In this document: piece after piece, positions 7,625-13,078 of the stretch
How the letters are laid out: each line of letters starts with the position of its first letter
Numbering within the stretch: position 1 is the first letter of the stretch
DNA from: Comamonadaceae bacterium
Lineage (GTDB): Bacteria; Pseudomonadota; Gammaproteobacteria; Burkholderiales; Burkholderiaceae_C
Length of the DNA: 13,078 bases
Direction: 5' to 3'
NCBI GenBank assembly: GCA_027490555.1
Contig: JAIXXW010000113.1
Span: 1 to 13,078, forward strand
Made by a program: the position numbers and the translations under genes
The notes under the pieces: model-generated
Seen by the model: only the letters and a program-made list of their open reading frames with translations
Database searches by the model: none
What the model was told of the DNA's origin: nothing

Positions 7625-7652
7625 TTGGGGGATGCTGAAAGCTTGCTACAGT
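7625..7652 (+). promoter_or_regulatory. candidate promoter upstream of yggX
   Basis: TTGGGG at 7625-7630 and TACAGT at 7647-7652 are separated by 16 bases, and the -10 is preceded by TGC, giving an extended -10. Transcription would start near 7659, leaving a leader of roughly 120 bases before the yggX ATG. A second AT-rich stretch nearer the gene (CTATATCTGTATAC, about 7732-7745) could instead provide a promoter, in either direction. This is motif reading only. Confidence 0.35.
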
Positions 7653-7782
7653 TACGGCCTGCATGGACACACAAACAGCGGTTTGGGCCGCATTGTCGTG
7701 TGAACCGCTTCCAACTGGAAATACTGAAATTCTATATCTGTATACCCAGTGCTTCTAAAGACAGATCAAGGCATACACCACC

Positions 7783-8058
7783 ATGGCACGTACCGTTCAA
7801 TGCATCAAACTCGGCAAGGAAGCTGAGGGCCTCGATTTTCCGCCCTACCCGGGCGAACTGGGCAAGCGCATCTGGGAAGGGGTGAGCAAGCAGGCCTGGG
7901 CCGATTGGCTCAAGCACCAAACCATGCTGGTCAATGAAAACCGCCTGAACCTGGCCGATCTGCGTGCCCGCCAGTACCTGGCGCGCCAGATGGAAAACCA
8001 CTTCTTTGGCGATGGCGCCGATGCCGCCCAAGGCTATGTGCCGCCTGCCGCCAAATAA
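7783..8058 (+). CDS. yggX: probable Fe(II)-trafficking protein YggX
   Basis: This is a small cytoplasmic protein that protects iron-sulfur clusters against oxidation and is thought to handle labile Fe(II). The 91-residue product starts MARTVQCIKLGKEAEGLDFPPYPGEL-like, with the conserved Cys7 and the FPPYPG motif. The central ANKxxW-type part reads VSKQAWADWLKHQTMLVNENRLN, and the C-terminal helix contains ARQYLARQMENHFF. These features and the length match the family closely. The ATG at 7783 begins right at the conserved N-terminus; only a weak AAGG lies about a dozen bases upstream. mnmC follows after 35 bases on the same strand and may be co-transcribed. The divergent fpr fits a shared iron/redox theme, but no shared operator was identified. 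Confidence 0.95.
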   Translation: MARTVQCIKLGKEAEGLDFPPYPGELGKRIWEGVSKQAWADWLKHQTMLVNENRLNLADLRARQYLARQMENHFFGDGADAAQGYVPPAAK

Positions 8059-8093
8059 AGCCCCGCTGCACCCGCATCCAAGCAGTTGACACC

Positions 8094-9296
8094 TTGATCC
8101 GCCACCCTGCCGAGCGCCGCGCCATCGTCATCGGTGCGGGCCTGGCAGGCTCGGCCGTGGCGCACAGCCTGGCCATCCGGGGCTGGTCGGTCACGGTTTT
8201 TGACCAGGGCCAGGGACCAGGGGCTGGCGCTTCGGGTCTGCCCGCCGGGCTGGCCGCGCCCCATGTGTCGCCAGACGACCACCTGCTCTCGCGCATCACC
8301 CGCGCCGGGGTGCAGGCCACCTTGCAACGCGCACGGGACCTGCTGCCCATCGGCACCGACTGGGCCCCCACCGGCGTGCTGGAGCACAACCTGGGGGGCA
8401 AACGCCGCTTGCCCGCCGAAGGGGGGGCCACCGACAACGCCCTGTCCAGCGCTTCCTCCAGCGCTTCCTCCAGCGTTTCCTCCAGCGTTCCCGCCACCCC
8501 GGCGCAGATGGCCACAGCTGGCCTGGACCCCAAGGCGCCCGGCATCTGGCACGCCCAGGCCGGCTGGATCCGCCCCCGGCAACTGGTGGCGGCGCAGCTG
8601 CAAACCCCCGGCGTGCAGGTGCACTGGGGCCAGCCGGTGCAGTCGGTGGTGCAGCACGGGGCGCAATGGGCGGTGCAAGCTGTGGATGGACAACGCCTGG
8701 GCCAGGCGCCCCTGCTGGTCGTGGCCAGTGCCTTTGACAGCCTGGCCCTGCTGCAGCACTTGCCAGGCTTTGCCGTGCCATTCAACCCCTTGCGCGGGCA
8801 AATCAGTTTTGGCCGCCTGTCGGACCTGACTGAGGCCCAGCGCCTGCTGCTGCCGCCTTTCCCGGTGAACGGGCATGGCAGTTTCATCAGCGGGGTGCCC
8901 ACCCCCGAGGGGCAAGCCGGCTGGTTCATCGGCTCGACCTTCGAGCGCAACTGCACCCAAGCCCCCATCCTGGCGCAAGACCATGCCGCCAACCGGCAGC
9001 GGCTGCAGACGCTGTTGCCCACTTTGGGTCAGGCCATGGACCAGGCCTTCGAGGCCGACCGCGTCCAGGGCTGGGCCGGACTGCGCTGCACCTTGCCCAA
9101 CCGCTTGCCCGCCGTCGGGCCGATAGACCGGCACAGGCTGCCCGGCCTTTGGCTGAGCGCGGGCATGGGCGCTCGCGGCATCAGCCTGTCGGTGCTGTGC
9201 GGTGAACTCACCGCCGCCTGGCTGGAGAACGAGCCACTGCCCCTGCCCGAAGACTGTGTCAGGCATCTGGCGGCCGAACGCTATGCGGCCAGGTGA
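8094..9296 (+). CDS. mnmC: FAD-dependent cmnm5s2U34 tRNA oxidoreductase (MnmC C-terminal domain only)
   Basis: The MnmC2 activity removes the carboxymethyl group from cmnm5(s2)U at position 34 of certain tRNAs, giving nm5(s2)U. The 400-residue protein is a DAO-fold flavoenzyme: the FAD-binding GAGLAG is at 14-19, and the LPAVGPI ... LSAGMGARGISLSVLCGELTAAWL end is typical of MnmC. In E. coli and many relatives this domain is fused behind a methyltransferase domain (MnmD). Here only the oxidase half exists, starting just before its first beta strand, with yggX directly upstream. The start is TTG at 8094; no ATG or GTG lies nearby in frame upstream, and no Shine-Dalgarno is visible. Residues about 100-145 form a low-complexity insertion that includes four 4-residue Ser-rich repeats (118-133). 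Exact substrate is inferred from the family; another DAO-type oxidase is less likely. Confidence 0.85.
   Translation: MIRHPAERRAIVIGAGLAGSAVAHSLAIRGWSVTVFDQGQGPGAGASGLPAGLAAPHVSPDDHLLSRITRAGVQATLQRARDLLPIGTDWAPTGVLEHNLGGKRRLPAEGGATDNALSSASSSASSSVSSSVPATPAQMATAGLDPKAPGIWHAQAGWIRPRQLVAAQLQTPGVQVHWGQPVQSVVQHGAQWAVQAVDGQRLGQAPLLVVASAFDSLALLQHLPGFAVPFNPLRGQISFGRLSDLTEAQRLLLPPFPVNGHGSFISGVPTPEGQAGWFIGSTFERNCTQAPILAQDHAANRQRLQTLLPTLGQAMDQAFEADRVQGWAGLRCTLPNRLPAVGPIDRHRLPGLWLSAGMGARGISLSVLCGELTAAWLENEPLPLPEDCVRHLAAERYAAR
8445..8492 (+). repeat. four-copy 12-bp tandem repeat within mnmC
   Basis: The unit TCCAGCGCTTCC occurs at 8445-8456 and 8457-8468 exactly, then with one change at 8469-8480 (TCCAGCGTTTCC) and two at 8481-8492 (TCCAGCGTTCCC). 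The repeat is in frame and encodes SSAS-SSAS-SSVS-SSVP. Copy-number change would keep the reading frame, altering only the length of a serine-rich loop in the flavoenzyme. Confidence 0.9.
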
Positions 9297-9333
9297 CGGA
9301 CAAGCGATTCACCCATCGATACCCATTAAATCC

Positions 9334-9355
9334 GTAAATTTATTTTTAAATTTAC
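9334..9355. promoter_or_regulatory. AT-rich perfect inverted repeat upstream of the glutamate synthase-like gene
   Basis: GTAAATTT (9334-9341) and AAATTTAC (9348-9355) form perfect 8-bp arms around ATTTTT. The surrounding 9320-9370 is strikingly AT-rich against the GC-rich genes on both sides. It lies about 55-75 bases before the GTG start at 9410, a plausible operator or promoter position. It could alternatively act in ending the mnmC transcript, though the stem is weak for that. Confidence 0.4.
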
Positions 9356-9367
9356 AAAAATCTCCAA

Positions 9368-9391
9368 TTCAAGCAAGATGTTTCGCTTGAA
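9368..9391. promoter_or_regulatory. second inverted repeat upstream of the glutamate synthase-like gene
   Basis: TTCAAGC (9368-9374) and GCTTGAA (9385-9391) are perfect 7-bp arms separated by 10 bases, ending six bases before the AGGAG ribosome-binding site at 9397-9401. It may be a dyad operator bound by a dimeric regulator, or a leader hairpin affecting translation. No regulator gene is visible nearby. Confidence 0.4.
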
Positions 9392-9409
9392 ACAGCAGGA
9401 GATGTCACC

Positions 9410-11008
9410 GTGCGTCAGTCCTTCTCGCGCTACCTGCCTTGGTTGTTGACGGCGCCCGCCGCGCTGGCCGTCTGGCCCTTCTGGCCCTGGGCCAGTGCGG
9501 TATTGGCACTCTTGTTTGTTCTGGGCTGGATCGACTGGACGCAAACCCACCAGTCGGTGCGGCGCAACTACCCGCTGACCGGCCGCCTGCGTTACGCGCT
9601 GGAGTACATCCGCCCGGAAATCCGCCAGTACTTCATCGAAGACGACGAGCAAAAACTGCCTTTTTCCCGCAGCGAACGCGCCATGGTCTATGCGCGCTCG
9701 AAGAAGCAAAACGACAAGCGCGGCTTTGGCAGCATCAAGGACATGTACAGCCCGCACAGCGAATGGGTGACCCATTCGATGCGCCCCACCCAGCTGGACC
9801 CGGCCAGCTTCAGGGTGATGGTGGGCGCACACCAGTGCGCGCAGCCTTACGCCATGTCCCTGCTGAACATTTCGGGCATGAGCTTTGGCGCCTTGTCGCC
9901 GAACGCGGTTCGGGCCCTGAACAAGGGGGCGGCCATGGGGCATTTTGCGCACGGCACCGGCGAAGGCAGCATCTCCCGACACCACCGCGAGCCCGGCGGC
10001 GATCTGGTCTGGCAAATCGCCTCTGGCTACTTTGGCTGCCGCACCCCCGATGGCCGCTTTGACCCGGTGCGTTTTGCCGAGCAAGCCTGCACCCCCCAGG
10101 TGAAGATGATCGAGGTGAAACTCTCGCAAGGGGCCAAGCCCGGTCACGGTGGTGTCTTGCCCCGGGCCAAAATCAGCCGCGAAATCGCCGAAACCCGGGG
10201 CGTGCCGATGGACCAGGATTGCGTGTCACCGGCCCGCCATTCGGCCTTCAGCACACCGGTGGAGTTGCTGGCTTTTGTGGGGCAGCTGCGCCAGCTCTCG
10301 GGCGGCAAACCCGTGGGCATCAAGCTGTGTGTGGGCCATCCGGCCGAATGGTTTTCCGTGGTCAAGGCCATGCTGGAGACCGGGCAGACACCCGACTTCA
10401 TCGTGGTGGACGGCGCCGAGGGCGGCACCGGCGCTGCGCCGATCGAATTTGCCGACCATGTGGGCATGCCGCTGAGAGACGGTCTGCGCCTGGTGCACAA
10501 CAGCCTGGTGGGCGCTGGCTTGCGCGACCGCATCCGGATCGGGGCCTCGGGCAAGGTGATTTCGGCTTTCGACATGGCACGCTGCCTGGCCCTGGGGGCC
10601 GACTGGTGCAACTCGGCGCGGGGCTTCATGTTTGCCCTGGGTTGCATCCAGTCCCGCACCTGCCACACCGACCATTGCCCGACGGGCGTGGCCACGCAAG
10701 ACCCGGTGCGCCAGCGCGCCATCGTGGTCACCGACAAGGCCGAGAGGGTGTTTTATTTTCATGCCAACACGCTGCACGCCCTGGCCGACCTGTTGGGCGC
10801 TGCCGGCCTGGACAAGCCCGGCGACATCACCGCGCATCACCTGATGGTGCGCAACGCCGAGGGTCAGGCACGCAGCCTGGCCTCCTGTGTAGACACCCTG
10901 GTGCCGGGGCAATTGTTGGCCGCTTCAGCACCCAGCGATTGGCCCAGCCCCTTTGCCGAACTCTGGACTCGGAGTTCAGCCCAGCATTGGGGCGTGGGTC
11001 CGGGCTGA
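9410..11008 (+). CDS. FMN-binding glutamate synthase family protein, membrane-anchored
   Basis: The protein (532 aa) corresponds to the FMN/iron-sulfur synthase domain of glutamate synthase large subunits, without the glutaminase or C-terminal GXGXG domains. Residues about 8-45 form one or two hydrophobic segments (YLPWLLTAPAALAV, ASAVLALLFVLGW), suggesting membrane anchoring. The FMN/phosphate-binding GAEGGTGAAP is at 335-344. Cysteines C412, C418 and C423 have the C-x5-C-x4-C spacing of the 3Fe-4S cluster in glutamate synthases. The GTG start at 9410 is well supported by AGGAG at 9397-9401, eight bases upstream; the ATG at 9402 is out of frame. Standalone members of this family are widespread, but their physiological reaction is poorly established, so glutamate formation should not be assumed. 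It converges on the binding-protein gene after 25 bases, and two inverted repeats precede it. Confidence 0.88.
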   Translation: MRQSFSRYLPWLLTAPAALAVWPFWPWASAVLALLFVLGWIDWTQTHQSVRRNYPLTGRLRYALEYIRPEIRQYFIEDDEQKLPFSRSERAMVYARSKKQNDKRGFGSIKDMYSPHSEWVTHSMRPTQLDPASFRVMVGAHQCAQPYAMSLLNISGMSFGALSPNAVRALNKGAAMGHFAHGTGEGSISRHHREPGGDLVWQIASGYFGCRTPDGRFDPVRFAEQACTPQVKMIEVKLSQGAKPGHGGVLPRAKISREIAETRGVPMDQDCVSPARHSAFSTPVELLAFVGQLRQLSGGKPVGIKLCVGHPAEWFSVVKAMLETGQTPDFIVVDGAEGGTGAAPIEFADHVGMPLRDGLRLVHNSLVGAGLRDRIRIGASGKVISAFDMARCLALGADWCNSARGFMFALGCIQSRTCHTDHCPTGVATQDPVRQRAIVVTDKAERVFYFHANTLHALADLLGAAGLDKPGDITAHHLMVRNAEGQARSLASCVDTLVPGQLLAASAPSDWPSPFAELWTRSSAQHWGVGPG

Positions 11009-11019
11009 AACCCGCAGCC

Positions 11020-11035
11020 AAGCCCTTCGGGACTT
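11020..11035. terminator. possible bidirectional terminator between convergent genes
   Basis: AAGCCC-TTC-GGGACTT can fold as a 6-bp stem with one bulged A between the convergent stop codons at 11008 and 11034. It slightly overlaps the stop codon of the minus-strand gene. The stem is short and no strong T-run follows on either strand, so this is a weak call. Confidence 0.25.
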
Positions 11036-12233
11036 ACTTCATGGCTTCGGCCGGGCGGCGGGTGCGAACATAGGCGTCGCTGGGTAAGTGGTTTTTGCCA
11101 TCGGCATAGCGCCACTGCACCATGGTGCCTTTGCCGCCACGTTGGTCGAGCTTGCCCACATAGGCCCCCATGGTGGACTGCTGGTCGATGGCGCGGAATT
11201 CGGCCGGACCGAAAGGGGTGCTGAATTGGAGGCCCCGCATGGCGAGCAACAGTTTTTCGTTGTCGACACTGCCGGCTTTTTTGATGCCCGCAAAAATCGC
11301 CTGCATGGTGGCATAGCCGACCACCGAGCCCAGCTTGGGGTTCTCGTTGAACCTGCGGTAGTAGTTGGCGGCAAAGCTGGCGTGCTCGCGGGTGTCGATC
11401 TGGTCCCAGGGGTAACCGGTCACGATCCAGCCCTTGGGCGTTTCGTCCTTGAGCACCTCCAGGTACTCGGGCTCGCCCGACAGCATGGACACCACGGGGG
11501 TCTTGGGGAAGATGTTGCGCTGGTTGCCTTCGCGCACGAGTTTGGCCAGATCGGCCCCAAAGGTCACATTGAAGATCGCATCGGGCTTGGCCGCCATGGT
11601 GGCCGTGAGGGTGCTGCCCACATCGATCTTGCCCAGCGCTGGCCACTGCTCACTGACGAACTCGACATCGGGGCGCTTGGCCTTGAGCAACTCCTTGAAG
11701 CTGGCCACCGAACTTTGGCCGTATTCGTAATTGGGCGCGATGGTGGCCCAGCGCTTGGCGGGCATTTTGGCGGCTTCTTCGACCAGCATGGCCGCTTGCA
11801 TGTAGGTGCTGGCACGCAGTCGGAAGGTGTAGCGGTTCCCCTTGTCCCAGACGATGGCGTCGGTCAATGGCTCGCTGGCGATGAACAGGCGCTTGTTTTT
11901 GAGGGCATGGTCGGCCAGGGCCAGGCCCACATTGGACAAAAAGCCGCCGGCCAGGATGTCAACCTTTTCCTTGGAGGTCAACTCGATGGCGTGGCGCAAG
12001 GCCTCGTCGGGCTTGCCCGCGTCGTCACGCGCAATCACCTCGATCTTGCGGCCCAGCAGACCGCCTTGCGCATTGATCTCTTCGACCGCCAGCTGCCAGC
12101 CCTGGCGGTAGGGCTGGGTGAACTGCGGCATGGAGGAGTAACTGTTGATCTCCCCAATCTTGATGGGGTTCTGGGCCACAGCGGGGGCGGCCAAGGCTGC
12201 AGACAGCATGCCAGCGGCAAGGAGGCGTTTCAT
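11034..12233 (-). CDS. ABC transporter periplasmic binding protein, branched-chain amino acid (LivK-like) type
   Basis: This is a periplasmic solute receptor that would deliver its ligand to an inner-membrane ABC importer. The 399-residue product begins with a Sec signal peptide, MKRLLAAGMLSAALAAPAVA, with likely cleavage after AVA at residue 20. The mature part has the type-1 periplasmic-binding fold: IKIGEINSYSS near the N-terminus, GWQLAVEEINAQGGLLGRKIEVIARDD-type helix-strand, a LAGGFLSNVGLALADHA segment and a YEYGQSSVASFKELLK linker region. This is the Peripla_BP_6/LivK group, whose ligands include branched-chain amino acids, amides, urea and aromatic acids; the ligand here cannot be told. 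The ATG at 12233 starts the signal peptide; a TTG at 12245 is also in frame but less likely. No permease or ATPase gene is visible alongside it, although an aminotransferase gene lies upstream on the same strand. Confidence 0.9.
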   Translation of the reverse strand: MKRLLAAGMLSAALAAPAVAQNPIKIGEINSYSSMPQFTQPYRQGWQLAVEEINAQGGLLGRKIEVIARDDAGKPDEALRHAIELTSKEKVDILAGGFLSNVGLALADHALKNKRLFIASEPLTDAIVWDKGNRYTFRLRASTYMQAAMLVEEAAKMPAKRWATIAPNYEYGQSSVASFKELLKAKRPDVEFVSEQWPALGKIDVGSTLTATMAAKPDAIFNVTFGADLAKLVREGNQRNIFPKTPVVSMLSGEPEYLEVLKDETPKGWIVTGYPWDQIDTREHASFAANYYRRFNENPKLGSVVGYATMQAIFAGIKKAGSVDNEKLLLAMRGLQFSTPFGPAEFRAIDQQSTMGAYVGKLDQRGGKGTMVQWRYADGKNHLPSDAYVRTRRPAEAMK

Positions 12234-12267
12234 GGGGTGGGTCAAAGCTCAAACAAGGAAGGCGTGG

Positions 12268-12296
12268 ACTTTAACAGCGCCTGAAAAACTTGTCGC
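12268..12296 (-). promoter_or_regulatory. candidate promoter for the binding-protein gene
   Basis: On the minus strand GCGACA (complement of 12291-12296) and TAAAGT (complement of 12268-12273) are 17 bases apart, and TG precedes the -10 with one base between (TGTTAAAGT), an extended -10. The expected transcript start near 12260 would give a leader of roughly 25 bases to the ATG at 12233. This would let the gene be transcribed separately from the upstream aminotransferase. Confidence 0.4.
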
Positions 12297-12376
12297 TTGG
12301 GGGACATCTTCGGGTTGATCCAACGCAAGTGCGCGGGCCATGACCCGCCGTCTGGCCTGGACGGCTTGGCGGCCGA

Positions 12377-13078
12377 TCAGGCCTTGGCGCACCAGGCGGC
12401 CAGGCGCTGCACGCCCTGCCCCAGCCGGTCCAGGTCCTTGGAGGCAAAGCACCAACGCAGCCAGCCGGCCGCCTCCGGGGCAAAGGCTTCCCCGGGGGCC
12501 AGGCCCAGACCGGCCTCGGCCACCAGCCGCTTGGCCGTGCTTACCGCATCCGGGTGCCCTTGCAGCCGGAAAAACGCGTACATGCCGCCCCGGGCCGGGG
12601 CCACCTGCACGCCAGGCAGCGCCTGCAGCAGCGGCACCAGGGTGTCGCGGCAGGCCTTGAGGTGCGCCACCACACGGGGCGTGATGTCGGCGGTGTGCTG
12701 CAAGGCCACCACGCCGGCTTTTTGGGTGAAGACCGAAGCGCACGAGGTGTTGAACTCGATCAGCTTGCCCATGTGCGGGGTCATGGCCGGCGGCATCACC
12801 AGCCAGCCCAGGCGCCAGCCGGTCATCAGGAAGCTCTTGGAAAAGCTGTGCACCACCACCAGCCGGTCGTCCGGCGCCGACACATCCAAAAAGGAAGGCG
12901 CGCACCCGTTGGGCGTGTCCGTCTCGTAGTACAGGCGCTCGTAGACCTCGTCGGCCAGCACCCAGGTGCCGGTGCTGCGGCAGTGCGCCAGGATCTCGGC
13001 CTGCTCGGCGCGGCTGAGCGTCCAGCCGGTGGGGTTGTTGGGCGAGTTGACGATCAGCATCCGCGTGGCGGGCGTGAT
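12377..13078 (-). CDS. PLP-dependent aminotransferase, class I/II fold (C-terminal part, runs off the window)
   Basis: This fold-type I aminotransferase moves an amino group between an amino acid and a 2-oxo acid using pyridoxal phosphate. The visible 233 codons are open to the window edge, and the reading continues upstream of the in-frame ATG at 13060 (ITPATRMLIVNSPNNPTG), so that ATG is internal, not the start. NSPNNPTG contributes PLP and substrate contacts. LADEVYERLYY contains the Asp that pairs with the pyridine nitrogen and the Tyr. The Schiff-base lysine is the AAG at 12836-12838 in SFSKSFLMTGWRLGW, which also carries the phosphate-contact region. The domain-closing GGMYAFF and C-terminal LRWCFA segments are also present. 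About 150-170 N-terminal residues should lie beyond the window. Substrate is unknown; aspartate/aromatic or alanine-type activity are all possible. Confidence 0.9.
   Translation of the reverse strand: MTPATRMLIVNSPNNPTGWTLSRAEQAEILAHCRSTGTWVLADEVYERLYYETDTPNGCAPSFLDVSAPDDRLVVVHSFSKSFLMTGWRLGWLVMPPAMTPHMGKLIEFNTSCASVFTQKAGVVALQHTADITPRVVAHLKACRDTLVPLLQALPGVQVAPARGGMYAFFRLQGHPDAVSTAKRLVAEAGLGLAPGEAFAPEAAGWLRWCFASKDLDRLGQGVQRLAAWCAKA

Noticed and set aside
6132..7703. A 523-codon plus-strand frame opposite dsbB and fpr
   Set aside because: It overlaps two firmly identified genes on the other strand and its translation is His/Gln/Gly-rich without domains.
8086..8091. An exact TTGACA just before mnmC
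   Set aside because: No suitable -10 lies 16-18 bases downstream before or within the start of the gene, and the site would place transcription start inside the coding region.
11088..12284. A 398-codon plus-strand frame opposite the binding-protein gene
   Set aside because: It is antisense to a complete protein with signal peptide and fold motifs, so the minus-strand gene explains the openness.
12333..12348. Near-palindrome GCGGG...CCCGC after the aminotransferase stop
   Set aside because: The stem is only five base pairs with a six-base loop, and no T-run follows on the minus strand, so I did not call a terminator.

Overview
The window looks like a chromosomal segment from a GC-rich betaproteobacterium, most likely Burkholderiales and probably Comamonadaceae. 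This rests on the protein types (a one-polypeptide kinase-GNAT ArgA, a DsbB, a bacterial-type Fpr, YggX), the strong GC bias at third codon positions, and the divergent hrpA/argA pair. No taxonomic search was possible, so the family is an inference. The content is mainly housekeeping. I see no phage, CRISPR array, rRNA, tRNA, transposase or complete defence system.

Layout, left to right. Bases 1-200 carry no gene I can support. A small heat-shock protein (Hsp20) and the very large DEAH-box RNA helicase HrpA are both on the minus strand. HrpA is divergent from argA (plus), with only about 65 bases between the starts. argA runs tail to tail into dsbB (minus) with a 14-base overlap, and fpr (minus) lies upstream of dsbB. 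A 199-base divergent gap separates fpr from yggX (plus). yggX is followed by a standalone MnmC oxidoreductase domain and then by a membrane-anchored FMN/iron-sulfur glutamate synthase-like protein, all plus strand. The right end holds a minus-strand branched-chain-amino-acid-type periplasmic binding protein and the C-terminal part of a PLP-dependent aminotransferase that runs off the window.

Functional threads are loose. fpr, yggX, dsbB and hsp20 concern redox, iron or protein-folding stress. argA, the glutamate synthase-like gene, the binding protein and the aminotransferase concern amino-acid metabolism or uptake. hrpA and mnmC act on RNA. Apart from possible short co-transcription (fpr-dsbB, yggX-mnmC), nothing shows that these genes form one system.

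The most interesting structure is inside hrpA. Palindromic repeats with the core GGGGTCAGAnCCCGATTT occur at two separate places in the gene (a cluster at 1712-1827 and a single copy at 3194-3220). Both are read through in frame, so the helicase carries repeat-encoded peptides at two apparent linkers. Other points worth a look are the 12-bp in-frame tandem repeat in mnmC, the loss or absence of its usual methyltransferase half, and two inverted repeats in an AT-rich spacer before the glutamate synthase-like gene.
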